Source: Gnetum montanum (lineage: Eukaryota > Streptophyta > Gnetopsida > Gnetales > Gnetaceae). From it: DNA of 35,504 nucleotides. The stretch spans positions 163,703 through 199,206 of the forward strand of contig MNCI01008673.1 in assembly GCA_015680685.1 (NCBI GenBank), in the 5' to 3' direction. The notes beneath the pieces are model-generated. The model saw only the letters and a list, made by a program, of their open reading frames with translations. It was not told the origin of the DNA and did no database searches. This document shows, in pieces, positions 8,578-19,345 of the stretch (positions are counted from its first letter, which is position 1; every line of letters begins with the position of its first letter). The position numbers and the translations under genes were made by a program.

Positions 8578-10589
8578 CTATAATCACAACATGATTAAGC
8601 ATTAGTGTTTGGTGTGTAACTTTATAACTCTTGAGTACCTTATCTCTTTAAATTAGTTACACTTGGCTAAGTTGTGATCATGGCATGTTTGATTTTTTTA
8701 ATATTATTTCATTTTAATGTTTATCAAAGTTTGTTGGAAAGGTTTAACTCTATTAAATTAGTGGTTTTAATATTATTTTATTAGTTAAACCTTGTGGGAG
8801 TTATAAAAAATTTGAAAAAATTTTCATCAAAAAACCTAAAGTTTATGGCCCCCACAACATAAAGCTCACCTTCAGTAGTTGCAAGAACGAAAAACAAGGT
8901 GAATCAGACAAGTGGTTTGATAGTTATGGGCTTTGAAAATTGTAAAAACTCCTTTCTCTTTTGAGAGAAAATGACAAAAATTCACTAAATGTTGGGCACT
9001 ATTTATAGAATTTTTGCCTTGCATCGATAGAATCTCGTCAACATAGCTAATTGACAAAATTTTTCAACATTAAAAATGAGGGAAGAACAAAGATTTTTTA
9101 CATAAAAGTAGAGTCCAAAAAGCCTAGAACATAATGAAATGTATGAAGAGGGCTAGATATTTCACAAAAAAAGGAGATTTAATTGGGAGAATGATGAAGA
9201 AATGTCATGAAGAAGTGCACAACTGGATGTAACCAATGTGGAATGAAAAAGATTTGAACGCAAAGATGCCTAAAGGATGAAGAACTTAACTAGTCAAACC
9301 AAAGGGGTATGCAAGTGGGTCCTCCCCATAGTAGGCTCATGCCCTTGATGCTCTTGCATGTCCTCAAACCAAGGAGTCCATGGACCCCATGGATGACTAA
9401 TGGTTATGGTTAGTTAATGACTAAATCACCAAAGAAACTATCTAAGAACTTTGACTGTATCAAGCTGAGACATTGAGACAAACATGAAAAACAATAGTGA
9501 GGTGACTTGTGGAAAGCATTTGTGAATGAAGGAGAGAGCGAAATGGGGTCTCATATCATGGTCACATGAAGTGCCTTCTAAATTTTATGGTTAATATGAC
9601 CTAATAACATCCATCCATAGTCCAAATTAAATCCAACCACTTTCAATGATTTCACATCAACACTCTAAGACCAATCCACCCCCTCAAGACATAAGAGCAT
9701 TTGCATAGATCAACCACCATTCCTAGAAGAGAAAAAAAGAGAAGTAGGAAGGGAGATGGGCCTTAATTAGAGGGGACCTTCAGGCATGGGTAACATGTCT
9801 TTCTAGTCTCATAACAAGTGCTTGTAGTCTGTTATTTTTCCTAAGGGGTGTGCTTTGAATTCTCATTCTTGTTTTTTTTTTTTTTTTGGATTTTTGGATG
9901 GGAAGAACACCTTATAGAGACATAACTTCCTATTATTGGTTGATAGTGGAATTATGAGAAATCCATGAAAATACTCATGCACCCAAGAGGATAGACAAGT
10001 AAAAAGAGCATCCAATCCCCTTGAAGTCACACCCTTGTCTATCTATTTAATCATTCCCAAGTTTGGAAACTACCAAGGTCACAAGTTCTTTAAAAATTTC
10101 ATTTAAGATGGGACTAAATATTTTTAAAACAAGGGAACATCATAGAATTTTGTGGATGGGTGGATGATGTGGACTCACTTCCTATTATCATGAAAAAGAA
10201 ACCATGTCTTAATTGTCAACACCAAAATTCAAAGATATAATCCAGACATTAGTAATCAAATAACATTATAGTACAAATCATCATTAATTGATAATTATAG
10301 CTACACTTAGTCCTAGTAGCAATAAAGGAAAACAACACATAAGAAAAGAATAAAAGAAATCCAAACCAAATAAAGTAAAATATAGAAGAAAGTCTAAAAT
10401 AATTAAGAAAGAGAAAAATATACTAAAAATGGTGAAAAAAAGTGAAAAACTAAGAAGCCACATTTATTGATTAGCATGGATGGCCATTTCCACAATTAAG
10501 TTGGAAGGAGGAGATCCAAAAAAATTAAGTGTGCATGTTTATGTATTGAGGTGTTTTGGTCACTAGCTCTCTTAGGTTCATGGAGAGGT
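8578..10589 (-). other. Spacer between integrase and ORF3 of E1; no gene seen
   Basis: No open frame or domain was found. It is nevertheless alignable with 24891-26976 of E2: for example GGGTATGCAAGTGG near 9306 and 25648, TAACATGTCTTTCTAG near 9790 and 26129, and a T-run in the same place (9872-9887 and 26214-26222). It is therefore an inherited part of the element, possibly carrying the splice or promoter signals for ORF3. Confidence 0.6.
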
Positions 10590-11690
10590 TTAAGTTATTG
10601 CATGTTGACCATTAACTTTTTGTTTGGGCTTTCAGGTTTGTATTAACATGACCCTAGAAGGAAAGATTTCATAGATAATGTAGGGCCCTTCCCACAATGT
10701 TTGGAACTTACTTTGTTATGGAAGATGTGTGGGATTCTAGTATAGAACTCTATCTCTTAGTTGAAATTTCACTTTCTTAATTCTAAGGTCATGTCGTTGC
10801 TTGTTGAATTCCTTGTGAAATTTGTTAAATGAAAGGGCCACCAATCAGTTCTTGTCTAGCAAGTTAAGGTTCTTTAATTTTTCTTTTTGTGTAAGACTTA
10901 GGTCAAGCTCAAGGTCATAAGCTATTGATAGTGTATGAAGCTCTAATTGGATTAGAAGAGTTGGGAATTTTTCATACATAAGCTCATAGGGAGAGTAGCC
11001 AATAGGAAGTTTCCTTGTGGAGTGATAAACACAAAGGGCATCATTGAGTTTTGTGTTCTAGTCCCTCCTATATTTACTAATAGTTTGGATTAGTATTTTT
11101 GTGATTTCCCTATTTGTAACCTCTACTTGACCATTAGCTTGGAGGTGGTAGGGTGTTGTTAATTTATGTTCGACCCCTAGGCATTACATGAGCTTTTGAA
11201 AGGTAGTGCTTGTGAAATAAGTACTGTTATCATAAATAAGTACATATGGCACCCCAAACTTATTTACAACAGTTGCAGCTTCCACCCATTTTGTACAATA
11301 GTTAATAGTGACTATGATGTATGCCTTTCCACTTGACATCAAAGTGATGGAACCCATGAAGTTAATGCCTTAAATATTAAAGGACTCTAGTGGTTGGATC
11401 TACTACTAAGGTCCCTCCATATGAGCAATCATTCTACCATCATGTTGGTAGTGTTCATAGGAGCGAATTAAATGGTGAGCCTCGCTGAAAAGTGTTGGCC
11501 AATGATACCCTTCCATGAGGATCTTAATGGTCATGAGCCTCCTAGCATAGTGGTTCCCACAAGGGCCCTCATGAGCATCTTGGAGCATGTGTAGTTGATT
11601 AGCATCCAATACACACTATCATGCCAAGCCATCAGCACACATCTTGTAAAGATGTCCATTGATTTATATGAAGCGTTTGACCTAGTGAAG
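10590..11690 (-). pseudogene. Integrase of E1, degenerate
   Basis: The N-terminal HHCC zinc finger is visible around 11420-11600 (HEGPCGNH, then RSYEHYQ where family members have RSCxxCQ), so both zinc-binding cysteines have become tyrosine. The core keeps the second Asp in YDNSTYF and, exactly 35 residues later, Glu in GQVEVTNRE, the D-35-E spacing of retroviral-type integrases. The C-terminal part reads GPYIIYEIFPS and ends near KVNGQH, with no chromodomain beyond. In-frame stops and frameshifts occur throughout. Its 5' side is separated from RNase H by the 11699-13396 insertion. Confidence 0.9.
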
Positions 11691-11698
11691 AAACTATT

Positions 11699-13396
11699 TG
11701 AAACACCATAAAAATTTTGGGCTTCAACTTCTTGATTGCAAATTTTGCTAAGTGTCAAAATGGTGGCACTTTGCCCAAGTTTTTCTAAGTGTTAAGACTA
11801 CACTTTGTACACACTTGACTATGCTCTAGAGTATAGTTAGAGCATAGTCTACATGAAACACCAATTTTGCACAATTTTTCTAACTGTTGAGTGTAGTTAG
11901 AGTGTAGATAGTTTGGAAGCCTAGTTTCTGCCATAATTTTTCTAAGTGTTGAACATAGTCAGCCCCAGATGCCTGATTCTATAGAATTTTCTAACTATTG
12001 GGACTACACCTCCTGACTATGATCTAGAGTGTAGTCATTCTAGAGGCCAGATTTTGTATATTTTTCTCTAAGTGTTGAGCCTACGCTCACTACGCTTGGG
12101 AGTGTAGTCAACACTTAGCCACATTTTGCTAGTTTTGCCAATTTTCAACCAAATTTTTGCCTCAGTGTGGGATTATGCTCTCCTTACACTCTAGAGCATA
12201 GTCTAAGCGTAGTTGGCAAAAATGGCCTCCAAAGGTCCCCGAAGCACAGCATCGGCATTTGCATCAACTTTAGCACACCTCCAATAGTAGCATTTGTCAT
12301 TTTTGCATCCCCTCTTTCCCAAAAATTGTAACTACACTCTAGAGTGTATACTCTAAGTGTAGTCTCCAAAAGTTGCATATTTAGCATTTTTTGACATGTT
12401 TTGGCATTTCTCAGGTACATTGCGGTCTTCTCCATGTAGTTCGACAACGTAGTCACAATCTCTCAACTTCACAAACTCTGTTAGGGCAACAACACTACTC
12501 AACACTGCAGAGCCTAACACCAGAGCGTAGTTGGGATGAGTGTAGTCCCAACTTCCCCAGAGCGTAGTCCCACCTACTGCATTGCCATGTGGTGCCTGAT
12601 CTGCATTTTGGGTCAACCCTAGCCCTATAAATACCCTTGGACCCCCAACATTTTGGGGGTTGGTAGTTGGCATCTTCATTTTGCATTCAGCATTTTGGCA
12701 TTTTGGCACTTAGCTTCTTGGGAAAATGAGACCTAGATGGACCGGTAGAGGGGCAAGGTTGCACACCATGGTTCACCACAGCTCCATTATAGTTCTACTG
12801 ACCATAGCCCATAGTACACTACGGTGGCCAACTTGGTAGGCACAGACACCATGATAAGTGCCAAACTTCACATCCTGACACCACCGAGACTATGACTATG
12901 CTCTCCATTATGCTTGTTGTACACCGTGTACCCTTTAAACCCATTTTGGAGTTAACTATGCCTCCATTTGGGGTAGTGTTTCATTTCTCTCTCCTATTTC
13001 TTTGCATTTTATAGCATTTTTCCTACATTTTCTTACATTTTTCACATGTTGTCACATTTTACTATGCTTAGGCGATAGTCTCCATGGGTTGGCATCCTCA
13101 TTTCAGCTGGAACCCTTGACTATGCTCACCCCCCTATTTTGTGACTATGCTTTGCACTTTATGTCATGAAAAACTGCTAGAATACTTAGCACCATTTTAT
13201 GCCATTTTAGCTAACCACGCCATCCCCCATTCACACCCACCTCCCCAGCTATGATCGACAAAGTCCCTGTTCGATCAACAAGATGTCTAGGGTGCTCCAC
13301 CTCTATTTTCCAGCAAGGCCCTCATGTAGAGGCAGGGTTAAGGTTGTGCATTCGTTGACCCCTCAATGATTCTAGCCACCAATGTTTTCAATCGTT
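11699..13396 (+). mobile_element. Unclassified 1.7-kb insertion with promoter-like and palindromic repeats
   Basis: Comparison with E2, which is uninterrupted here, and the direct repeat AAACTATT (11691-11698 and 13397-13404) define the insertion. It encodes nothing recognisable. Left half: a diverged repeat of a TTTTTCTAAGTGTTGAG-like phrase (near 11780, 11875, 11938, 11984, 12061), each followed by CTAGAGTGTAGTC-type motifs, plus perfect palindromes (11817-11849 with 12-bp arms; 12333-12348). Then TATAAATA at 12626-12633 and an 8-bp hairpin, ACCCCCAA with TTGGGGGT, at 12641-12660. The layout resembles an LTR U3 and promoter reading antisense to E1. It starts TG but does not end CA at the duplication, and 8 bp is not the usual LTR duplication, so a non-autonomous DNA element (hAT- or Mutator-like) is possible. 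Clear terminal inverted repeats were not seen. Confidence 0.6.
12626..12633 (+). promoter_or_regulatory. TATA box in the 1.7-kb insertion
   Basis: TATAAATA is followed after 7 bp by a perfect 8-bp inverted repeat with a CATT loop. Transcription starting about 30 bp downstream would begin at or just after this hairpin and run antisense to E1 toward RNase H and RT. Confidence 0.5.
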
Positions 13397-13404
13397 AAAC
13401 TATT

Positions 13405-14040
13405 ATTTCTTCTTGTTGCCCCATTCCTATGGCATCTCATGAGTGAGAAGATAGGTAGAATTCCATTGCACCAGTTAGGTTCAATGGGTACTTGTTTAGT
13501 TATAGCACCACCAAAGAGGAGTTCATTAAAAAACTGATCTAAAACTGTGCTCTCCTCCTCTTTATTATCCCATCTCAACTAAGACAAGTGGTCAGCAACC
13601 ATGTTCTCGGTTTCCTTTTGATCTACCATAGTGAGATCGAAATCTTGCAAGAGCATTAGAAACCATATGACACAGGGGCTTACCATTAGCTTAATCATCA
13701 AGAACTAGATTACGCTATCATTTGTGTGCACAAACACCTTGTACCAAGCACATAGTGCCTAGATTTCTCCAAGGCAAACACCACTACCATTAGTTATTTC
13801 TCTATTATGGTGTAGTTAAGTTGCGCATCCACAATGCTTCTGCTTATGTAGTGGATGTAGTAAGGATGTTTTTGATCATTCAACTACATGAACATGGCTT
13901 CCAAGGCATAATTGGATGCATTTGTCATGATGTGAAAGGGCCTAGACTAGTTCGATTCTTGTAGAATTAGAGTTTGTATGAGTTTTTTCTTAAGTTTCTG
14001 AAATGCACATTCACATTCCTTGGTTAAGATAAATAGAGCA
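13405..14040 (-). pseudogene. RNase H of E1, degenerate
   Basis: Recognisable family blocks are IHYISRSIVDAQLNYT, VVFALEKSRHYVLGT, LLQDFDLTMVDQKETEN and VADHLS, which is the usual end of the RNase H domain in plant Ty3/gypsy polyproteins. An expected catalytic aspartate in the FxIxxDAS block reads N (HIMTNAS). Stops interrupt the frame at least four times. It follows RT directly, as is normal, and is cut from integrase by the 1.7-kb insertion. Confidence 0.85.
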
Positions 14041-15000
14041 TCCTTTTTTGTCAGCTCCACCAATAGTTTTACAATCTTAGAGAAATTCTAATGAATCACT
14101 AGTATTAGCCAATGTGTCCAAGGAATGACCTTACATCTTTAACTATTTCAGGCTATTGGATAATTCCTTCGATGACCCTTATTTTTTCTAGGTTCACCTC
14201 AATCCCTTTTCTTGAGATTTTGTGCCTCAAGATAATGCCTTCCTAGACCATCAAGTGGCTTTTCTTCTAATTGAGCCTAAGTTTTGTCTTCACACACCTT
14301 TTTAGCACTTGCTTAAGATGGTCTAGGGCTTGCTCAAATGTAGCCCCATAAGTGTAGACATCATCCATGAAAAATTCCACCTTGTCACCAATCTATTGTT
14401 GGAAAATGCTTAAGACAAGGTGTTGAAATATGGCAAGAGCATTACACAATTGAAACAACATCTTCCTATATGCAAAAGTCCCCCAAGGACTTGTGAATGT
14501 GGTTTTGGCCTGATCCTCTAGTGTCATCTGGATTTGTTTATAGCCACTATAACCATCTAGAAAGCTATAGAAGCAATTCCCATAAATGGTATTCAACACC
14601 TAGTCCACAAATGGCAATAGAATGTAATCCTTGTATGTTGCCATATTCAACAACCTTTCTTTGGCAAACCCTCCATTTTCCACCTTTCTTTAGCACAATC
14701 ATAAGTGGGCTAACCCACATGCTATTTGCAATGGATTAGATGAACCCTACCTTGAGAAGTTGTTAAATCTCCCCTTTCATGATCTAATTCAATTTTAGGT
14801 TCAACCACCGTTTACCACTTTAGTTTAGTGGAAGGATCCATGTAGATGCGATGCTAGCATATCCTAGGATCAATTTTAGTGAGTTTAGGATATGTCCAAG
14901 AAAAGGTTGTTGGCCGTTTCTTAACCACCTCTAATAGCTTCTTTTTCCTTACAAAAGCAAGGTTGGAATTGATAATGACTAGCTTACTAATTTTCAGAAA
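14041..15000 (-). pseudogene. Reverse transcriptase of E1, degenerate
   Basis: The finger/palm segment at 14393-14599 is open and contains FLDGYSGYKQIQM (motif A) and FTSPWGTFAYRKM followed by QLCNALAIFQH (motif B). The catalytic box FMDD is at 14360-14371. Downstream blocks TYGATFEQALDHLKQVL, KISRKGIEVNLEKI and VRSFLGH are the thumb/connection region typical of Ty3/gypsy RT. Stops, mostly in place of Gln or Trp, break the frame, and the first palm strand region near 14600-14800 is frameshifted. Confidence 0.9.
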
Positions 15001-15299
15001 AGCATATATTATTTTGACTGGTAGAGTTTTTAATTGAAGGGACTCCTATTCAAAACTTTCAAGGATCTCTAACTCTCCCTAATTGGTGTCATCAAGTTCA
15101 TCAGAGAGTTGGTGATGGATTTGCTCCATCTCATCCATGCCTTCAATGTAGGTACTTGTCAAGATTTTAGTTTGTTCCATGCACAAAGTTGAGCTATTTT
15201 CAGGATTAGCTATCAGTAATTGGATGTCCTCTTGTTTTGTGGCTACTATGTAAATGCACCTTTGAATTTCAAATACATTTGCACACTACCTACATGTTG

Positions 15300-15770
15300 T
15301 GATTATTGTAATTTTTCCAAACCATAATTTCTGCACATAATGGTACCATGTGTCACTATACACAATGCATGGAACACGCTTCCTCTTGATTTTTCAAAAA
15401 TTATTTATCTTAGAAATTTTGAAGGGAAGGTCTCTAATTTCTAGTTGTGCATCTATTATGCTTAGTCAAGCCCTTCCCATGATGATTGAGAAGTTCCCCT
15501 TATAGTTATCAACTCTAATCACTAGGAAGTTAGTAGGATAGAATCACCCATAGACGATGGTCACAATGTCCTCCACAAATCCCAAGGAAACCGTGATGGA
15601 CTAATGTGCAACTCAAGATGAATGTTACTCTTCTTAAGAGGAGACAAGTTCTAGGCTTTGTACATTTTATGAGAGATCAAATTTACACCAAAACCTAAGT
15701 TCAAAAGAGCTTTGAGAGGCTCATTCCCAATGATTTGCACATAACTTAGGGGACTCCCAAGATCATATCA
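15300..15770 (-). pseudogene. Aspartic protease of E1, active site lost
   Basis: The block IIGNEPLKALLNLGFGVNL (near 15680-15745) matches the retrotransposon protease active site ALLDSGS of E2, but D-S-G-S reads N-L-G-F, removing the catalytic aspartate. Further blocks IIMGRAWLSIIDAQ and LPFKISK parallel IIIERTWLSTIDAK and LSLKISK in E2. The enzyme would normally cut the Gag-Pol polyprotein. Confidence 0.85.
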
Positions 15771-16935
15771 TTTTCTAGGAAGGTGACTAGCCTTTATCCA
15801 ATTAGTGACCATATGCTTCAACATTACAATATGCACTTTGGAAGGCATTTGGTTTAAAGGGATTAAGAAAGGTGTTGTGGAGGATGAAGGAGAAGCAGGG
15901 TCATCAACCATAGGTATCTATGAGGGCTTAGAAGACTTGTTGGTTAAAAAAAAAGTCTTTTGGGGCTTATTCTCTAAACCACTCATCTTGGGGGTTGACT
16001 ATAAGTTAACAACCCTTGTGGAATTTCTTTGTTGTAGCTAGGCAGGAATTTCACCCTACATGAATGGAGCTTGTGGCAATTAAGTTGAGGATGGAGGTAC
16101 AGATGTAGAAGGATGAGGAGGGTAGAAAGGGAATGGGGACTCCCCACATGGAGATTGAGCTCTATAGTATTCATGAGGGTAGTAGTGTTGTTGGAAGGAG
16201 GTGTGATTAGAAGACTCACATGGAGAAATTACTTGTTGAACATAGTATCCATATGGATCTAACTAATAATAAGGGTATTATTGCCTTGATGGTAACATTC
16301 CCCATAACTACAAGTGCTGCCACTACTAGTACTGCTCATGAGGTTAGGATGCAACTCCACTCAGATAATAGGCTTGTTGTTGGTGGAACTATCTATAGTT
16401 ACCATGAGTATAAGGCAACCTCATGGGTGCTTACCTTCTTGCCAATCTAGGATTTAGCATGTACACCCTTGACTCCTACAAGTGTGACACAATGGGGCAA
16501 CATCCCTTAGGATGTTCATATTGGTAGATGTCACACCATCTATCATCATCTATTTTAGACTCTGCAACCTCTTTGATAGTGGTAGCTTTGCCCTTATCCC
16601 TTTGATGGATACATTTAGCTTCATTCTTCTTTGATCATAATCACTACCTTACTCTTTGGACTCTTCTATAATTCTCAGGGTAGTTTGGAACATTTTGTCT
16701 AAAGAGTTCCACATTTTATCTACCTTGGTCGATATTTCAGAAATAGATTTTTGTATCAGCAAGGTTTTACATGGCACCACTTAATCAATTGGTGCCTCCT
16801 CCTCATTATCATAAAACTGAACCTCCCTTTTGTGGATGGAAGAGTCTTGGTTGTACTCTTCAGCACTTTTTCTTTTTCTTAACTCTCCTTCTTCTTTGGC
16901 CACCTATCCAATCAACCTTTGGATTTGATGGATTC
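15771..16935 (-). pseudogene. Gag-protease linker of E1
   Basis: Low-complexity coding-like sequence with stops links Gag to protease. It contains the zinc knuckle at 16497-16535. About 600 bp of this linker (roughly 16200-16810) is absent from E2, which accounts for most of the difference in PBS-to-RT distance between the two elements. Confidence 0.6.
16497..16535 (-). pseudogene. Gag zinc knuckle of E1, one ligand lost
   Basis: The peptide WCDIYQYEHPKGCCP has the layout C-X2-Y-X3-H-X4-C, i.e. a CCHC-type nucleic-acid-binding knuckle in which the second cysteine codon (TGC/TGT) has become TAC. Such knuckles bind genomic RNA during packaging. Confidence 0.65.
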
Positions 16936-18387
16936 TTAATTTTGAAAGTCTTCCTTGGGCATTAATCCCAATACTTCTTTGTGTTTCTGTTCTAAGCCTA
17001 TCTATGATATGGCAAAGTTGCTTCCTTTGAGAAAATTCATGGCTTAGGCACCTACGCAACAAAGAGTATTATTTTCCCATGACTGCATCCAAGGATTCAT
17101 GCATTTCTTATCTCCACCATTGGATCTGCTTAGATTAGACACTTAGAAGTATGTTTAATATTTGTTATTAAAGAGTTCAAGCATCGTACTTCATCTTTTG
17201 ATTAATTTTGGTTCTAAGGATAGGTACCAACTTTCAACCTCCTTGATGAGTGTTCTAGGGAATAACTTTAACTTTTTTCATTCATTCTCAACATTTGCCA
17301 AGAAACAGTCATCATGAAAGGCTTGGAGATGATTTTGTGGATCAAAATTATATCCTCCTTTGAACTTGAGAAATTTGTTCATGTCCAACTATTTGATCTG
17401 GCTGTCTTTCACATGAATTGTTGGAATTCTCATGGCCTCTACAATATTTAACATGTTTCTAGTTGCAAGTAAAGGCTCAACATAGTCATAGCTCTTATGA
17501 TGGTTATAATGTCTATGATGCTCCCTACTGTCACTTATTTCGTAGTGGTGGGCCTTCCTTGATTACCCACGCCCTTGGTCTCTATTGTTTCAGTGGGTTC
17601 TATGATCATCTCTATCCTGTCAGTCACCTTCATCACAGTCTTGTCCTCTACGACTTTGGTTGGAACTAGAGGAGGAAGAATATGAGGACAATGAAGGTGA
17701 AGAGGAAGGGGACATAGCCCTAGAATGGTGCATGCTACTCCCTCTTTGTTGGTCACAATGATGATCATCATGTTTATCTTTATCATGGTGCTTATCCAAG
17801 TTCCTGCCTTGACTTCCTCCTTTGGAGCCCCCATGGTCATGGGACTCATTCTTCCCTGAACTAGGGTTGTTTATAGTGGATTGTAAATTTTGGTTAGGGC
17901 CCCCTTCATCAAAGAAAAGGGGAGGAGAGTCAATGAGCTAAGAACCCCCAAAGAAGGGATCCTCTCCATCCTTTTGAACTAGCAAGAACAAAGGGTTTGT
18001 GAACTATTTTCCCTTTGAAGCCTTATAGTGAGTCTCCTATTGATGATCTTTCCTCCATTGTGCCTTAGTGGGATGGTAATCCTAATAGTCATGGTCTTGC
18101 ACAATGTATTCAGCATTGAGCCCTTGGATGCCCAATTTCATAAGAATGTTGAGTAGCATCACAAGAACTAATCAATAAAGTGGCAACACAATGTTGGCTT
18201 CCACGTCCCTCCACTACATCTATTCATCCTAGTGTAGGATGAAGGTGAATTTTAGAACATACTCATTTGGATGAGTATAGATCACTTTGTATTGTTGGGA
18301 CATAGGTGGTTTTGACCCTTCACATCTTTGCTTATTGGATCCTCCTTCGTATGGCAGTGGAGAATCTCCCTTGTGAGAAGAAGTTAT
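16936..18387 (-). pseudogene. Gag of E1, start codon lost
   Basis: The frame begins where E2 has ATG-GCT-TCT-TCT; E1 reads ATA-ACT-TCT-TCT, so the start is lost. N-terminal blocks QQYKVIYTHPNEYVLKFTF parallel E2. A middle region rich in His, Asp, Arg and Ser (about 17600-17850) is likely disordered and nucleic-acid-binding. The retrotransposon Gag core lies at about 17150-17400: NFDPQNHLQAFHDDCF, KKLKLFPRTLIKEVESWYLS, typical of the Retrotrans_gag family. At least ten stops are present. Confidence 0.85.
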
Positions 18388-18517
18388 ATTAGATTAGAAG
18401 AAAAATAGTATGGCTTTTTTGTTATTATTATTTTTTTAATGATATCGACTCTAGGATTTGTTACAACATTGTTATACAATTTTACTATCTCTGAGGTAGT
18501 GCACATAGCTAACTAAA

Positions 18518-18536
18518 GTCCCTCGTAAGAGCGCCA
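18518..18536 (-). other. Primer binding site of E1 (degenerate tRNA-Asp type)
   Basis: On the minus strand TGGCGCTCTTACGAGGGAC starts one base after the 5' LTR. It matches the complement of the plant tRNA-Asp 3' end (TGGCGCCGTTGCCGGGGAT, from memory) at 13 of 19 positions; the E2 site matches better. Confidence 0.65.
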
Positions 18537-18537
18537 A

Positions 18538-19345
18538 TGATGAGTAGTGAGAAATTTCTACACCCAATCACATGAATCACTAGAGTTCACTAAGAGATAT
18601 GGTCAAATTCCATAGACTTAAGCTTTCTAAGTGCACTATGTATTGGTAATAAATCTAACAGATGTGATCGTTGCCTTCTCAATTTCACTTGTGAAGTGCA
18701 AAAGTATGGTTAAGTGTAACTGAGGCACATGGTTAAGTGCTAAGGATAAAGTAATTAAATGTTTAACTAATCTAATAACTAACTAATGCTTAACTAATCC
18801 TATCATAAGCATCCATTCCCACTTCTTGTACATATCCTGAACATGTTACAATGCTATTGGGGTACCAAGCATTAGGCACTACTAGGATTACCAAGTATTA
18901 ACGTATGCTTGAAGTGGTTATACTTATGTGCGTTAATTAATCATATGAATTAATTACTTAAAAGCATTAAAGTAAATTACATGAATAATAAATACATAAA
19001 GTAAAAATTAAGCTAAGTCCAAGTGCTGCAAGGTTCATGCAGAAATCTCGCCTTCATTGTTGTTCACATCGAAGTGCTGAAGTACATTAGTGCTCGAATA
19101 AAGATCCGTACACTTCTTACTCCTACTGTAGGCACTTATAAAGTATTCTAACTTTGGTAAGATAGAAATGCAAGATTTCAGGTAGTAACTAATGATTGGA
19201 TTCCATAAATGTGGCTAGTAAGCGAGTATTTATAGGCAAGACTAGACACTACATTTACACATATGCGTGGACGCAGCAAACCATGTGTTGATGTGATCGC
19301 GTCGATGGGATCATGTTGAGGCAAGCAAGAAATAATGACTTATCA
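18538..19345 (-). repeat. 5' LTR of E1 (808 bp)
   Basis: It runs TGATAAGTC to CTACTCATCA on the minus strand. The TATA box TATAAATA is at 19227-19234 (complement). It aligns end to end with 3440-4241 apart from small indels. It lies beside the PBS on one side and the old spacer on the other. Confidence 0.9.

Larger units (their letters stand above)
3440..19345 (-). mobile_element. E1: 15.9-kb Ty3/gypsy (Athila/Tat-like) retrotransposon, degenerate
   Basis: Both LTRs (3440-4241 and 18538-19345) end in the TGATGAG/CTCATCA type (TGATAAG at the 5' LTR start) and differ at roughly one base in five by eye, indicating an old insertion. Flanks are GTGGT (3435-3439) and ATGGT (19346-19350), a 5-bp duplication with one mismatch. 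Element order on the minus strand is PBS, gag, zinc knuckle, protease, RT, RNase H, integrase, 2-kb spacer, ORF3, PPT. All genes contain stops or lost catalytic residues. Two later insertions, 4331-5577 and 11699-13396, add about 2.9 kb; without them E1 would be near 13 kb. The lineage call rests on gene order, the tRNA-Asp-like PBS, the post-integrase ORF and the absence of a chromodomain. Confidence 0.9.

Noticed and set aside
9872-9887. T-run as the poly(A) tail of an antisense LINE or SINE
   Set aside because: E2 has a T-run at the matching place in otherwise alignable sequence, so it belongs to the element's spacer.
10590-10700. Chromodomain after integrase
   Set aside because: The sequence after the FPS and KVNGQ blocks has stops in all frames and no aromatic-cage pattern, arguing against a chromovirus.
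12353-12709. 118-codon minus-strand open frame in the 1.7-kb insertion
   Set aside because: It overlaps two other frames, spans repeats, a TATA box and a hairpin on the other strand, and shows no recognisable domain.
17535-17849. 104-codon minus-strand open frame
   Set aside because: It is a shifted frame across the Gag region; the His/Asp/Arg/Ser-rich Gag frame aligned with flanking Gag blocks is the better reading.
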